DNA of 64,000 nt from Corynebacterium sp. (GCA_030531005.1 JAUMTW010000004.1:1-64000), one strand, 5' to 3'. Counted from the first letter of the stretch, positions 19,380-29,671 are shown. The notes: generated from the sequence alone by a model not told the origin. Program-made: numbers and translations.

Positions 19380-19452
19380 TCTTTGCTGTGTTTCGGGCAC
19401 TTCGGGCGTTTCTAATGCTCCTTGTGCAACAGGCTTCTGCTGCAGTGATGTT

Positions 19453-20961
19453 TTATACTACCTGCTCGTGCCCGCGTAATTTCCATGTTGTCAGTGCACA
19501 GCAACATGCAATGAGTAGACCAACGAGCGCACAGCCGAGGAAATATTGCAGTTCCTTGGTGGCATCGCTGGCATCATAGAGTGGGGAAATAGCGCCAGCG
19601 ACAGCAGTGCCAATTGCCATCGTTAAGAAGTACAAGGCAGAGAACTGGGTTTGGAATGCCTGTGGGCTAAAACCGCCAGTTGCTGCCATGGCCACCGGGC
19701 CGCAGAGCATTTCCCCGCAGGTGGCAATGAAAATCGCACCGGCTAGTACCAGATATGGCGTGGAATTCGCGCCGGATCCCGCAAAGGGAATGAATACGAA
19801 GAAACAACAGGAACCGATAGCAACGCCGCAGGCTACCTTAAACCCTGGGTGCGGATTGCGAGCACCAAGTTTTGCCCATAGGTAAGCAAAAGGTACGGTC
19901 AAGAGGATAACGAAGGTAGGGTTGAGCGACTGCGACCAGGAAGCTGGGATCTCAAACGAGCCAATGGTGCGGTTGACCCGTTCTTGGGAATAAACCGCGA
20001 GTACGCCGAAGGTCTGGTTCATGATCGCCCAGAACGTTGCCGAGCCAATAAAAATCGGAATATATTGGCGCACCTTCTTGCGTTCAGGGCTGCTGACCTT
20101 CGATGATCTCAACATGAGTACAAAGAGACTGAGTGCGGTCAGGCTTGTAGCAGCAAGTAGGATTTGTGCCAGAGTTGCCGGGGTGATGGCACCGGTTGCC
20201 ACGCACATGCCGACGAGGACAAGTAGGGCTGCAATGCCTGTGATCATGCCAATGCGTGCAGGGCGCGTCGCCGGTGAGATAGGGTGGTGCAGCTTTGCTT
20301 GGAGTTGTTCATCGAGTTCGGTATAGCTGCGTCGCCGAAATAGTGCATAGAGGCCGAGACCAATGATCATTAAGAAGCTTGCGGCGCTAAAACCTGCAGC
20401 GAAGCTATAGTGCAAGGCCAACCAGCCAGTCAGTAGTGGCCCGCAGATAGCAGCGATTTGGATGCCGAAATAGAAGTATTGGAATCCGATTTCGCGCTCT
20501 GCGTCGCGGTGTTCATATGCGATCCCCAATATCGTAATGGCGGCAGTTTTGAGCATGCCTGATCCCAGCGCGATGAGCAGTAGCCCTAAGGCAAGACCTG
20601 CTTTTGGTGGGGGAGTAGCAAGACCAATGCTTGCCATAGCTAGATGGCCAATGACTAGGAGAATTGCGCCGCTGAGCAAGGTGCGTTCTGCGCCAAGTAC
20701 CCGGTCGCCGAGCCAGCCTCCGGCAAAGGTGCATAAATAGACCAAGGCGCCATAGGAGCCTACTAAGGCAGTGGCTTGGGCGGTGGGGATGCCAAGGCCG
20801 CCTTCGTGAATGTTGAAGTAGAGGAAATAGCCCAAAATGGCTTGCATGCCGTAGAAGCTAAAACGCTCCCAGGCTTCGATGCTGATGACCGAACGCACCA
20901 TTAAGGGGTGGTGGTTGGGGTTGAGTAATGAAGTACTTGAACGAGGTTCAGTTGTCGTCAT
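19453..20961 (-). CDS. Proton-dependent oligopeptide transporter (POT family)
   Basis: Di/tripeptide-proton symporter of the POT/PTR family (DtpT-like); 502 residues with about 12-14 hydrophobic helices. The family motif region EAWERFSFYGMQAILGYFL, near residue 28, carries the ExxERFxYYG-type proton-coupling signature. A second PTR region, GWLGDRVLGAERTLLSG, is near 80. ATG 20961 is preferred over an upstream in-frame ATG because a TATACT -10 lies 7 nt before it, indicating a leaderless transcript. It is divergent from bioA; a 7-bp inverted repeat lies between them. It may supply peptides as nutrients; no direct link to biotin is shown. Confidence 0.88.
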   Translation of the reverse strand: MTTTEPRSSTSLLNPNHHPLMVRSVISIEAWERFSFYGMQAILGYFLYFNIHEGGLGIPTAQATALVGSYGALVYLCTFAGGWLGDRVLGAERTLLSGAILLVIGHLAMASIGLATPPPKAGLALGLLLIALGSGMLKTAAITILGIAYEHRDAEREIGFQYFYFGIQIAAICGPLLTGWLALHYSFAAGFSAASFLMIIGLGLYALFRRRSYTELDEQLQAKLHHPISPATRPARIGMITGIAALLVLVGMCVATGAITPATLAQILLAATSLTALSLFVLMLRSSKVSSPERKKVRQYIPIFIGSATFWAIMNQTFGVLAVYSQERVNRTIGSFEIPASWSQSLNPTFVILLTVPFAYLWAKLGARNPHPGFKVACGVAIGSCCFFVFIPFAGSGANSTPYLVLAGAIFIATCGEMLCGPVAMAATGGFSPQAFQTQFSALYFLTMAIGTAVAGAISPLYDASDATKELQYFLGCALVGLLIACCCALTTWKLRGHEQVV

Positions 20962-20968
20962 AGAATGC

Positions 20969-20974
20969 AGTATA
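20969..20974 (-). promoter_or_regulatory. -10 element TATACT, leaderless POT transporter
   Basis: On the minus strand TATACT is followed by 7 nt and the ATG at 20961. Confidence 0.55.
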
Positions 20975-20991
20975 GAACACCGTTCAAGCTT

Positions 20992-21009
20992 GAGGTGACA
21001 GGTCACCTC
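20992..21009. promoter_or_regulatory. Inverted repeat, possible operator between POT gene and bioA
   Basis: Perfect 7-bp arms gaggtga (20992-20998) and tcacctc (21003-21009) separated by cagg. It lies in the divergent promoter region, just upstream of the POT gene's -10. The regulator is unknown. Confidence 0.5.
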
Positions 21010-21137
21010 TACTTACTACCCCCACAGCGCAAGCACATCGCCCAACGCTGACAACCTGCATAGACCAATTACAGACTCTGCAAGCTTCTCTGTGGTATGA
21101 GCATGCACATAACGTAGGTTGAGAAAGAACGATACCC

Positions 21138-22475
21138 ATGAGTATTTCCACTCCTTTCATCCCCAATCCCTGGCACGCTCCCACACGCATGGATGCGGCC
21201 GCCCATGAATCCTTAGCCGATTTTGACCGCAATCATATCTGGCACCCTTACACTGCGATGCCAGCCTCCCAACCGCCGATCCCAGTACTGCAATCACACG
21301 GGCTCTATCTCTCCTTGGCTGATGGGCGCCAGATCATTGATGCTATGAGCTCCTGGTGGACCACCGCTCATGGGCATAATCATCCACACCTGCAAGCAGC
21401 AATCCGCGCACAACTTGAACAAGCAAGCCATGTGATGTTCGGCGGGCTTACCCACCCACCCGCCGTCGAACTTGCCCGCAAGCTTAGTGCCCTCACCCCA
21501 GAAGGCTTAGATAAAGTCTTTTATGCTGATTCTGGTTCAGTAGCAGTCGAAGTTGCTCTCAAGATGGCCTACCAATACCAGATGGGCGTCGGGCAGTCGC
21601 AGCGAAACCGGGTGTTGAGTTTTTATGGCGGTTACCACGGGGACACCTTTGCCACCATGAGCCTGTGTGACCCGCAAGGAGGCATGCACAGTCTGTGGCA
21701 AGACCGAGTAATGGAGAATGTCTTCGCCCCACGTCCACCAGCTCATGATGCTGGCGTCGAAGCTACACAGGCGTATCTAGCAGAAGTAGAACAGCGGATA
21801 GACCATACGATCGCTGCCATCATCATCGAACCTCTCGTCCAAGGCGCAGGCGGAATGCACTTCTATGACGCCTCCATCCTGCACGGCCTGCGACGCTTGT
21901 GCGATGAGCACAACATTTTACTCATCTTTGATGAAATCGCTACTGGTTTTGGGCGCACTGGCGAACTCTTTGCTGCACAAACAGCGAACGTAACTCCAGA
22001 TATTATGTGCCTTGGGAAGGCTCTGACCGGCGGAATGATGTCTTTTGCCTCCACCATCACTACCCAGGCGGTAGCGCAAGCTGCAAGCCAACCAGCCGCA
22101 GGCGGCGCTTTATTGCATGGTCCTACCTATATGGGTAACCCCCTTGCATGTGCAGTTGCCATCGCCTCAGTGGAGCTCTTCGAAACCAACTACTGGCGCC
22201 CGCAAATCCCCATGATTCAACAGCATCTGGAAGCGGGCTTACTCCCGCTGCACCACAACCCACGAGTCGCCGATGTGCGCGTGCTTGGAGCCATTGGCGT
22301 TGTCGAAATGCAACAGCCAGTGGATATGTTGCAGGCAACCAACCTGGCCTTAGAACATCAGGTATGGCTCCGCCCCTTCGGCAAGTTGGTCTACACCATG
22401 CCACCACTGATTGCTGAAGGTGCAGAAATCGACACGATCACCGCTGCAATACGTGCCGTAGCCACACACGCCTGA
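21138..22475 (+). CDS. bioA: Adenosylmethionine-8-amino-7-oxononanoate aminotransferase
   Basis: PLP-dependent class III aminotransferase that makes 7,8-diaminopelargonate in biotin synthesis; 445 residues. Family features: IWHPYTAMP near 35, DAMSSWWTTAHGHNHP near 68, YADSGSVAVEVALKMAYQYQ, FYGGYHGDTFATMSL, FDEIATGFGRTG and the PLP lysine K294 in LGKALTGGMM. The WxPY and GYHGDT motifs distinguish BioA from general aminotransferases. The start ATG follows GAAAG about 10 nt upstream. bioD lies 103 nt downstream on the same strand. bioB and bioF are not in the window. No certain BioQ or BirA site was recognised upstream. Confidence 0.95.
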   Translation: MSISTPFIPNPWHAPTRMDAAAHESLADFDRNHIWHPYTAMPASQPPIPVLQSHGLYLSLADGRQIIDAMSSWWTTAHGHNHPHLQAAIRAQLEQASHVMFGGLTHPPAVELARKLSALTPEGLDKVFYADSGSVAVEVALKMAYQYQMGVGQSQRNRVLSFYGGYHGDTFATMSLCDPQGGMHSLWQDRVMENVFAPRPPAHDAGVEATQAYLAEVEQRIDHTIAAIIIEPLVQGAGGMHFYDASILHGLRRLCDEHNILLIFDEIATGFGRTGELFAAQTANVTPDIMCLGKALTGGMMSFASTITTQAVAQAASQPAAGGALLHGPTYMGNPLACAVAIASVELFETNYWRPQIPMIQQHLEAGLLPLHHNPRVADVRVLGAIGVVEMQQPVDMLQATNLALEHQVWLRPFGKLVYTMPPLIAEGAEIDTITAAIRAVATHA

Positions 22476-22578
22476 AAACCCCACGGCAGAAGCCCCCAAC
22501 CAGCTCCAACCAGATCACCCCAACCGTAGCCAGCTCTAGCTAGCCCGCAACATTATTACTGAACCCAAGGAGATCGTC

Positions 22579-23292
22579 ATGATACTCGGCATCACCGGCA
22601 CGAATACCGATGTCGGCAAAACTGTTGTCGCCACTGCACTGGCCCAAGCAGTCCGCGATCCACGCACACAAACCCCATTTTCTCAAGTCTGCTACTACAA
22701 ACCCGTACAAACCGGAGAAGAAGCCGGCGCAGGGGATATGTTCACTCTGAACGCGCAAGTCCAAGTCCCCATATATGAGACCATTCGTTACCCGGAACCC
22801 TTAGCGCCAAACCTTGCTGCCAGGCGCGCCGGCATGCGTGAACTAAACCTTGAAGAAGTCACCAACCAAGCCCGGCAACTAGATAACCCGGATACACTCG
22901 TACTCCTGGAAGGCGCTGGTGGCTTACTAGTGCGCATGAGCGAGACTATGACGCTGCCCGATATCTTGCGCGCTGTTGATGCACCCTTGCTTGTCGTTAC
23001 CAGCTTGCAACTCGGATCACTGAACCTTGCAGAGCTGACCACAGCTATGGCCCAAAACCTCGGCGTACATGTTGCTGGCATCATCGGTGGGTACTACCCC
23101 CAACCCACACACGATGAGCACGCAAATCTCGCAGTAAGCCTCAACGAAGCCGAACTTGCCAACGTCACCGGCGTACCCTACCTAGGTTCACTGCCACGAG
23201 GGTATTTAGACTTGGATGCCACAGCCCAAACAAAAGCCCGCCAAAAACTACACCTAGAATATTTGTGGGAAGATCTAGTAGCTACCCAGTAG
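22579..23292 (+). CDS. bioD: Dethiobiotin synthetase
   Basis: ATP-dependent closure of the ureido ring to give dethiobiotin; 237 residues. The P-loop GTNTDVGKT (about 6-14), the substrate motif YYKPVQTGEEAG (about 38) and LLEGAGGLLVRM (about 111-122) are all canonical, unlike the BioD-like protein at 18696. It sits 103 nt after bioA, probably in the same transcript; an AAGGAG RBS precedes the ATG. Followed by about 240 bp of non-coding DNA. Confidence 0.95.
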   Translation: MILGITGTNTDVGKTVVATALAQAVRDPRTQTPFSQVCYYKPVQTGEEAGAGDMFTLNAQVQVPIYETIRYPEPLAPNLAARRAGMRELNLEEVTNQARQLDNPDTLVLLEGAGGLLVRMSETMTLPDILRAVDAPLLVVTSLQLGSLNLAELTTAMAQNLGVHVAGIIGGYYPQPTHDEHANLAVSLNEAELANVTGVPYLGSLPRGYLDLDATAQTKARQKLHLEYLWEDLVATQ

Positions 23293-23528
23293 CTAGAATC
23301 ACAGCAGGCTACTCATGTGGGAATGATGAAGTGCGCTGGGCAACCGGTGGGTAGGCATCAGCGGGGGAGATGTGGAGGTTTGCGCCACCGCCACGTGAAA
23401 AATGCCCAGAGCGCGTAGGAATTAGCCAGCTATCTGTGGGATGTCTACTAGCAAATTGTCATGTACCAGCCCTAAACTGCCATACGATACGACAAATTTA
23501 ATCATCGATCATAAGAAGAAGTATTTGT

Positions 23529-25115
23529 ATGGAAATCCTTATCGGGCTTATCGCGCTCATTATCGCGACAGTCATCATGGTCGAAATAGGTGCACGCACG
23601 GGTCTACCTTGGCCAGCACTGCTCGTAATTATCGCAGGTATCGGCATTTTTATCCCAGGTGTTCCGGAGATAGACATCCCTGCAGACCTCATGCTGCCAA
23701 TTTTTATCCCACCATTACTGTGGGCATTAGCGCGGCGTACAAGCTGGCAAGCCATCCACAGTCAATGGAAAACCATCTTAAGCATGTCCATTGGACTGAC
23801 GCTGGTTACAGCGCTCGTTGTTGGCTTTTCCGCATCACTACTGATTCCCGGCCTGGGGTTTGCCAGTGCTTTAGTTATTGGTGCGGCAATATCCCCACCA
23901 GATCCAGTGGCAGTTGAAGCGGTCGCAGAACCCGCCGGCGTGCCACGCAGACTGAGTAGCACCTTGCAAACGGAAGGCCTTTTTAACGATGCTGCCAGTA
24001 TTGTGGTCTTTAACCTTGCTCTTTCCGTTGTGACCACGGGCAATGCTGTGGAAGCTGACAGCGCAATCTATACCTTCATCTACGCTGCAGGAGTTGCCGG
24101 CATCCTCGGCTATCTCATTGGCCGCGGTGCAGCTTGGCTCAACAACCATCTTTCCAACGTCGCTGCACGTACTGCTTTTAGTTGGGCAATTCCTTTTGCC
24201 ACCTACATTGTGGCCGAAGAAATTCATGCCTCTGGTGTAATCGCCATCGTGATTGCCGCCATTGAATTCCATAACCGGAGCAGTAGTGGCGCCGAAGATC
24301 GACTCACTGGTGCGACCTTCTGGGAAATCATTGAACTGCTCTTTACTGGGGTGGCTTTTGGCCTCATCGGCCTGATGGTACGAGATGCAATTGATGAAGT
24401 AGGCAGTGATATTTGGCATGCGGTACTTATCGGTACCATCTTGTCTTTCGTCGCAATCCTCGTTCGCGCGATATGGATGTACGCCGCCTTCCGCTGGAAT
24501 ATGCGCAGTGCACGCTGCAATAATCACATCCCCCAAGGCGCCCCATTGCGCTTACAAGAAGTGCTCCTACTCACCTGGGCAGGTATGCGCGGCCTAGTCA
24601 CCCTCGCACTGGTACTTTCTATTCCATACAGCAGCGGATTCGAGGCCTATAACGAACTCCCCGTGATCGCACTTACCGTGTTGCTGTGGACTATGGTCAT
24701 CTCAGGGCTCACCCTGCCTTGGCTGATGAGCAATCTCAGCCTCGATAAAGGCCCCGATGTCTTCGGCGACGAAGCTCGCGAAGAACTGCTGCAACGCGCT
24801 CGGGCTGCCGCACGTGACTGCTTCACCGACAACGCCCATTGGATCCCAGAAGACAAGCGCTCTGAAGTCTTGCACACGCTAGAAGAACGTACTGGCTTAC
24901 TTGCCAGTGATGGCGACAACAGCGCGCTACGCAGCAAAGAAAAAATCCAAGAAGTAACTCATAAGATCACCGCCGCGCGACTCAACGCACTCGAAGCAGC
25001 CCAGGCAAGTATGCTCGAAGCGCGCAACGAACCGGGAGTGGAACCAGCAATCGTTGATGAAATCTTGCACAATATCGATGCCCAAATCCTAGGGCTCCAA
25101 CGCCAGAAACACTAA
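23529..25115 (+). CDS. Na+/H+ antiporter, CPA1 (NhaP-type) family
   Basis: Membrane cation/proton antiporter of 528 residues. About 12 hydrophobic segments cover residues 1-400. The cation-site signature GAAISPPDPVAVEAV (about 116-130) replaces the more usual S-T-D with P-P-D but keeps the transport Asp. Further CPA1 motifs are LQTEGLFNDAASIVVF and WAGMRGLVTLALVLS. The last 125 residues are cytoplasmic, charged and helical. Probably handles Na+ and pH homeostasis; inferred from family. Lies between bioD and scpB on the same strand. Confidence 0.88.
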   Translation: MEILIGLIALIIATVIMVEIGARTGLPWPALLVIIAGIGIFIPGVPEIDIPADLMLPIFIPPLLWALARRTSWQAIHSQWKTILSMSIGLTLVTALVVGFSASLLIPGLGFASALVIGAAISPPDPVAVEAVAEPAGVPRRLSSTLQTEGLFNDAASIVVFNLALSVVTTGNAVEADSAIYTFIYAAGVAGILGYLIGRGAAWLNNHLSNVAARTAFSWAIPFATYIVAEEIHASGVIAIVIAAIEFHNRSSSGAEDRLTGATFWEIIELLFTGVAFGLIGLMVRDAIDEVGSDIWHAVLIGTILSFVAILVRAIWMYAAFRWNMRSARCNNHIPQGAPLRLQEVLLLTWAGMRGLVTLALVLSIPYSSGFEAYNELPVIALTVLLWTMVISGLTLPWLMSNLSLDKGPDVFGDEAREELLQRARAAARDCFTDNAHWIPEDKRSEVLHTLEERTGLLASDGDNSALRSKEKIQEVTHKITAARLNALEAAQASMLEARNEPGVEPAIVDEILHNIDAQILGLQRQKH

Positions 25116-25292
25116 AGCGTCGTACATTCCGCGTGCATTGCTCTTCCTACACCAGTCCCTAGCCTTGTGCCAGCGCGTATCTGTTATGCCCTGGAGTACG
25201 TATTCAAGCCAGGCTATTCTGCTTGTGCGCTCGCCCCAGATGCTTGAGCGGCATGTGAGAGCACAGATAGTGCCGTTATTTGGAAGACGCAT

Positions 25293-25298
25293 TAAACT
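25293..25298 (+). promoter_or_regulatory. -10 element TAAACT, leaderless scpB
   Basis: TAAACT is followed by 7 nt and the scpB ATG at 25306; no RBS is present. Confidence 0.55.
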
Positions 25299-25305
25299 AT
25301 TTGCC

Positions 25306-25992
25306 ATGTCTGCCCCCAACGAAGATGAAGCCGTGCACCCAGCAGATGTCATCAAATCTGAAAGCACTGCAACTCCTCTACCAGCAGCAGGTGAAGTGGC
25401 AGTTGAAGAATCTGTTGCACCAGAAGATGACGCGTATCTGCCTGATATCGCTGGGATTGCGCCACTACGCGCAAATCTTGAAGCTGTCCTCTTCGTTGCC
25501 GATAGGCCACTTTCGCTCAGTGAACTCACCCGCATCGTAGAAGCAGACAACGAGGCTACCGTGGCCAGTATGTTGGAAATAATTAGCCAAGAATATTCCA
25601 GCAGGGGTAGTGGCATACAACTGCGCCACACGAACGAAGGCTGGCGATGGTATACCGCCAAAGCCCAAGCGCCAGCGGTTGAGCGCTACGTACTCGATGG
25701 GGCCCAGACCAAGCTCTCGCGCGCAGCCTTAGAAACGCTCGCCGTCATCGCATATCGCCAACCTGCAACCAGGGCTCAAGTCGCTGCAGTACGCGGAGTG
25801 AATGTCGATGGTGTGATGCGTACTTTGGTCCAACGAGGTCTTATTCGCGAAGCCGGCACAGAAACTTCCGGGGCACACCTGTATGAGACAACCCAACTCT
25901 TCCTCGAGTTATTGGGCATTGATTCACTCGATGCCCTGCCAAACTTAGCCCCATTGTTGCCAGATATAGAGAGCATCGAAGACTTCATCTAA
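25306..25992 (+). CDS. scpB: Segregation and condensation protein B
   Basis: Winged-helix subunit of the SMC-ScpAB condensin; 228 residues. After an acidic N-terminal extension (about 1-45), the ScpB domain starts with LRANLEAVLFVADRPLSL and contains TKLSRAALETLAVIAYRQP and VDGVMRTLVQRGLIREAG. The longer open frame upstream has no sensible start; ATG 25306 has a leaderless -10 pattern. Separated from scpA by 8 kb. Confidence 0.95.
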   Translation: MSAPNEDEAVHPADVIKSESTATPLPAAGEVAVEESVAPEDDAYLPDIAGIAPLRANLEAVLFVADRPLSLSELTRIVEADNEATVASMLEIISQEYSSRGSGIQLRHTNEGWRWYTAKAQAPAVERYVLDGAQTKLSRAALETLAVIAYRQPATRAQVAAVRGVNVDGVMRTLVQRGLIREAGTETSGAHLYETTQLFLELLGIDSLDALPNLAPLLPDIESIEDFI

Positions 25993-26062
25993 ACGGTCGC
26001 AGTTATTGCCGTAATGCTACAGCTTGCTTGAGACGAAACTGCACTGGGCCCATTCTGCCCCC

Positions 26063-26089
26063 GGCAACCGTGGCAACCGTGGCAACCGT
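26063..26089. repeat. Three tandem 9-bp repeats (ggcaaccgt)
   Basis: Unit ggcaaccgt repeated three times without change in the scpB-rluB intergenic region. Confidence 0.85.
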
Positions 26090-26248
26090 GCGGGATGAAG
26101 CCTGCAGTGCTCGGCGAGGAGCGATTAGGAATTATGCTAGGCTTTCGGTAGGCTCATTGCTTCTCAATGAGTGCTGTCCGTAAAAAGTACCCGCACACCG
26201 GGTAGGGCAGTGAAGTATAAGTGCATAGATGAAAGATAGGAAGCTCTC

Positions 26249-27151
26249 GTGGCTCGTACCGCTCGCCGAGATGGCACACCGGGTAAGAAGGGACAGCGCC
26301 CTGTGCGCCAACCCCGGAAGAAAGAGCAGATGCTGCTCTCTAATGCAAAGCCGGCTAAGACCCAGCATGTAAAATCTGGAAGCCGCAAAAATAATCATGG
26401 CAGTGATTTTGCCGGTAACGAAGGCATTCGCCTCCAAAAAGTCCTTGCCCAGGCCGGAGTAGCCTCGCGGCGCCATGCCGAAATCATGATTGATGCCGGC
26501 CGCGTTGAGGTCAACGGCAACATCGTACAGACCCAGGGCATGCGCGTCGATCCCAATGTGGATGTTATCCGCGTTGATGGCGTACGCGTCAATGTGAATG
26601 AAGACATGCAGTACTTCATTTTGAATAAGCCGCGTGGTCTGCAATCCACAATGAGCGATGACATGGGGCGCCCCTGCATCGGCGATATTGTGGGTGAGCG
26701 CATCTCTGCAGGCCAACGCCTATTTCACGTAGGTCGTTTGGATGCCGATACCGAAGGTTTGTTGCTGCTGACCAATGATGGGGAGCTAGCAAACAGGTTG
26801 ATGCACCCGAAGTATCACGTCTCCAAGACATATCTGGCGACCGTGCTTGGTGAGGCTGATCGCCGCCTAATGCAGCAACTGCGTGATGGCATTCACCTTG
26901 ACGATGGCATTGCTAAGGCTGACTTCGCCCAGGTTGTTGATACTCACAATGGTCAATCTCTGGTCCGCGTTGAGTTGCATGAAGGCCGCAAGCACGTTGT
27001 GCGCCGCATGCTTAAACAGGCCGGCTATCCAGTGCAGCGCCTGGTTCGTACCAAGTTGCATACTGTGCAGTTAGGTGAACTCACCCCAGGTGCGCTGCGT
27101 GCATTGAACTCCAGTGAGTTGGCCAGCCTGTATAAAGCAGTGGATATGTAG
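26249..27151 (+). CDS. rluB: 23S rRNA pseudouridine synthase RluB-like
   Basis: Pseudouridine synthase of the RsuA/RluB/E/F family; 300 residues. A basic N-terminal tail (about 1-50) precedes an S4 domain (IRLQKVLAQAGVASRRHAEI, about 57-76). The catalytic Asp is D165 in GRLDADTEGLLLLTNDG. The C-terminal segment VELHEGRKHVVRRMLKQAGYPV is typical. Start is GTG 26249 with GAAAGATAGGAAG just upstream. cmk starts 17 nt after the stop, forming the conserved rluB-cmk-der operon. Confidence 0.94.
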   Translation: MARTARRDGTPGKKGQRPVRQPRKKEQMLLSNAKPAKTQHVKSGSRKNNHGSDFAGNEGIRLQKVLAQAGVASRRHAEIMIDAGRVEVNGNIVQTQGMRVDPNVDVIRVDGVRVNVNEDMQYFILNKPRGLQSTMSDDMGRPCIGDIVGERISAGQRLFHVGRLDADTEGLLLLTNDGELANRLMHPKYHVSKTYLATVLGEADRRLMQQLRDGIHLDDGIAKADFAQVVDTHNGQSLVRVELHEGRKHVVRRMLKQAGYPVQRLVRTKLHTVQLGELTPGALRALNSSELASLYKAVDM

Positions 27152-27168
27152 GAAGAGGTGTGGCTTTG

Positions 27169-27876
27169 ATGAATCTCACTACCATCACCAATACTCCAAC
27201 TGGCCTTTTGGTCGCAGTGGATGGTCCCTCAGGGGCCGGTAAATCTACGCTATGCCGTGAAGTCGCAATCATGGCGAATGCAAAGTACGTTGATACTGGT
27301 GCTATGTACCGCTTGGCTACTTTGCATGCACTTAATGAAGGTATCGACGTCCATGACGCTGCAGCAGTAGCGCAGGCAACCGCCATTTTGCCACTGGAAC
27401 TTAATGATGACCCACGCTCGCATGCTGTATTGCTTGCAGGAGTAGATGTTCAAGATGAAATCCGCGGCGAGCGCGTAACTCGCAATGTGTCTGCCGTGGC
27501 AGCAATTCCAGCCGTACGCGAAAATTTGGTTGCCCTCCAACGCGAATTGGCAATGAAAGCTCAGCGCTGCATTTTCGATGGTCGCGATATTGGAACCACC
27601 GTATTTCCCGATGCACCTTTGAAGGTATATCTGACTGCGAGCGCCGAAGTACGCGCCCAGCGCCGCCTTGAGCAAAACCTCGCGGCCGGGCGTCTGAGTG
27701 ATTACGCCAGCGTTTTGGCTGATGTGCAGCGCCGTGATGCATTGGATGCGAACAGGGAAGTATCCCCCTTGCGTCCAGCCGATGATGCCATCATTGTGGA
27801 TACCTCGGATATGGGCCAGCAGGCCGCAATACGTACGCTGTGCGACCTGGTGGTTGCTTCAGCAGAAAGGAAGTAG
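27169..27876 (+). CDS. cmk: Cytidylate kinase
   Basis: Phosphorylates CMP and dCMP; 235 residues. The P-loop [11 protein letters not shown] is near residues 17-27, then [10 protein letters not shown] and [13 protein letters not shown], both cmk signatures. Start choice: GGAAGAGG at 27151-27158 serves ATG 27169 (10-nt spacing) or TTG 27166; GTG 27160 would be too close. Third last of the operon, two bases before der. Confidence 0.96.
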   Translation: MNLTTITNTPTGLLVAVDGPSGAGKSTLCREVAIMANAKYVDTGAMYRLATLHALNEGIDVHDAAAVAQATAILPLELNDDPRSHAVLLAGVDVQDEIRGERVTRNVSAVAAIPAVRENLVALQRELAMKAQRCIFDGRDIGTTVFPDAPLKVYLTASAEVRAQRRLEQNLAAGRLSDYASVLADVQRRDALDANREVSPLRPADDAIIVDTSDMGQQAAIRTLCDLVVASAERK

Positions 27877-27878
27877 GC

Positions 27879-29507
27879 ATGAGCGAGAATAATCTTGATG
27901 ATGCCCAACAAGTTGCTGCCCAGCCAGCAGCTGAGGAGCGAGCAGCACAGCCTGTTGCAGATGCAGTCGCCGAATTCGAGGCAGCTGATACCACCCAATT
28001 CTTCGGTCCGGAGGGTGAAGCCTATGAAGGTGAAGACTTCGAGGATGACTTTGATGGGGCCGATTTCGATGATTCTGAGTTCGATGATTCTGAGTTCGGG
28101 CAACCTTATTTTGATGAGGACTTTGAACTCGATGAGTCTGCGTCTGAAGAAGAGCTCGTAGCACTTGGTTTAGCTCGCCCAATCGAAGAAGAATTGCTGT
28201 GCACCGTTGCCATTGTGGGGCGGCCAAACGTGGGTAAATCCACCTTGGTCAACCGTTTCATCGGGCGTCGGGCGGCAGTTGTTGAAGACGTTCCCGGTGT
28301 GACCCGTGACCGCATCTCCTACATTTCTGACTGGAATGGACAACGCTTCTGGGTGCAAGATACTGGTGGCTGGGATCCCAACACCAAGGGCATTCACGCA
28401 GCAATTGCACGCCAGGCAGAACAGGCTATGGCCACCGCCGATGTGATCATCATGGTGGTGGATTCCAAGGTTGGTATCACTGAAACCGATGAAGTCATGG
28501 CGCGTAGGTTACAGCGTGCGGAAGTGCCAGTGATCCTGGTTGCAAATAAGTTTGACTCGGATTCCCAGTGGGGCGATGTCGCCGAGCTTTATGCACTTGG
28601 TCTTGGCGATCCCTGGCCAGTATCCGCCCTGCATGGTCGTGGTGGAGCAGATGTGCTCGATGAAATTATTCGTAACTTCCCGGCAATCCCACGTGCGGCA
28701 TCGATTACTGCGGGTCCACGTCGTGTGGCTTTAGTAGGTAAGCCCAATGTAGGTAAGTCCTCGTTACTGAATAAGTTTAGTGGCGAAGAGCGTGCCGTTG
28801 TCGACAATGTTGCTGGTACGACCGTAGATCCAGTGGATTCACTCGTACAACTTGATGAGGTAATGTGGCGCTTCGTAGACACCGCAGGCTTGCGCAAGAA
28901 GGTAAAGCGTGCCCGTGGGCATGAATACTATGCGGCTTTGCGTACTCAGCGTGCTATCGAGGATGCCGAAGTCTGTTTGATGATGATCGATGCCTCCGAG
29001 CCTATCTCGGAGCAAGATCAGCGTGTGCTCAACATGATTCTCGAGGCTGGTCGTGCTTTGGTGCTGGTCTTTAATAAATGGGATCTGATGACAGATGATC
29101 GCCGTTATGAACTCGAGCGAGAATTCGAGCAACAGCTTGCTCATATTCCATGGGTCCGCCGCATTAATATCTCAGCAACAACAGGTCGCTCGGTTCACAA
29201 GTTAGAAAAGCACATGCTGGAAGCTTTGGAATCGTGGGATAAGCGCGTCTCTACTGGTCAATTGAATGCGTGGCTGCGTGCTACCATCGCGCAGAATCCA
29301 CCACCAATGCGGGGCGGCCGAATCCCTCGTGTGCTTTTTGCTACGCAAGCATCGACGGCGCCTCCAACCCTGGTGTTGTTTACCACCGGTTTCTTGGATG
29401 CCGGATACCGACGCTACTTAGAGCGCAAGTTCCGGGAAGCCTTTGGCTTTGAAGGATCTCCGATACGCATTGCCGTGCGTGTGCGTGAACGTCGCCAACG
29501 CCGCTAG
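27879..29507 (+). CDS. der: Ribosome biogenesis GTPase Der (EngA)
   Basis: Double-G-domain GTPase needed for 50S subunit assembly; 542 residues. The first G domain has P-loop GRPNVGKST (about 113-121), DTGGW and NKFD; the second has GKPNVGKSS (about 287), DTAGLRKK and NKWD. A C-terminal KH-like domain follows. The first 100 residues are an extra acidic extension rich in Glu, Asp, Phe and Ala with repeated DDSEF units. Such an extension lengthens the protein by about 80 residues over mycobacterial EngA. GAAAGGA precedes ATG 27879, 2 nt after the cmk stop. Confidence 0.97.
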   Translation: MSENNLDDAQQVAAQPAAEERAAQPVADAVAEFEAADTTQFFGPEGEAYEGEDFEDDFDGADFDDSEFDDSEFGQPYFDEDFELDESASEEELVALGLARPIEEELLCTVAIVGRPNVGKSTLVNRFIGRRAAVVEDVPGVTRDRISYISDWNGQRFWVQDTGGWDPNTKGIHAAIARQAEQAMATADVIIMVVDSKVGITETDEVMARRLQRAEVPVILVANKFDSDSQWGDVAELYALGLGDPWPVSALHGRGGADVLDEIIRNFPAIPRAASITAGPRRVALVGKPNVGKSSLLNKFSGEERAVVDNVAGTTVDPVDSLVQLDEVMWRFVDTAGLRKKVKRARGHEYYAALRTQRAIEDAEVCLMMIDASEPISEQDQRVLNMILEAGRALVLVFNKWDLMTDDRRYELEREFEQQLAHIPWVRRINISATTGRSVHKLEKHMLEALESWDKRVSTGQLNAWLRATIAQNPPPMRGGRIPRVLFATQASTAPPTLVLFTTGFLDAGYRRYLERKFREAFGFEGSPIRIAVRVRERRQRR

Positions 29508-29580
29508 AAGATTTGTAGCTTCTGCAGCTCCTGTTGCTTCAATGCGTTTGCGTGCTTGCAAGCGGAGATCTTGGTAATAA

Positions 29581-29627
29581 ACAAAACCCTGTTCACAGCA
29601 TAGTAATACTGTGAACAGGGGTTTTGT
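29581..29627. terminator. Bidirectional terminator between der and the flavodoxin-fold gene
   Basis: Long stem acaaaaccctgttcacag (29581-29598) / ctgtgaacaggggttttgt (29609-29627) with A and T runs on both sides, serving both convergent transcripts. Confidence 0.92.
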
Positions 29628-29671
29628 ATGCGCGCTGTGAAGTGGCTGCGTTTTGTGCAGGTGTACGTAGG

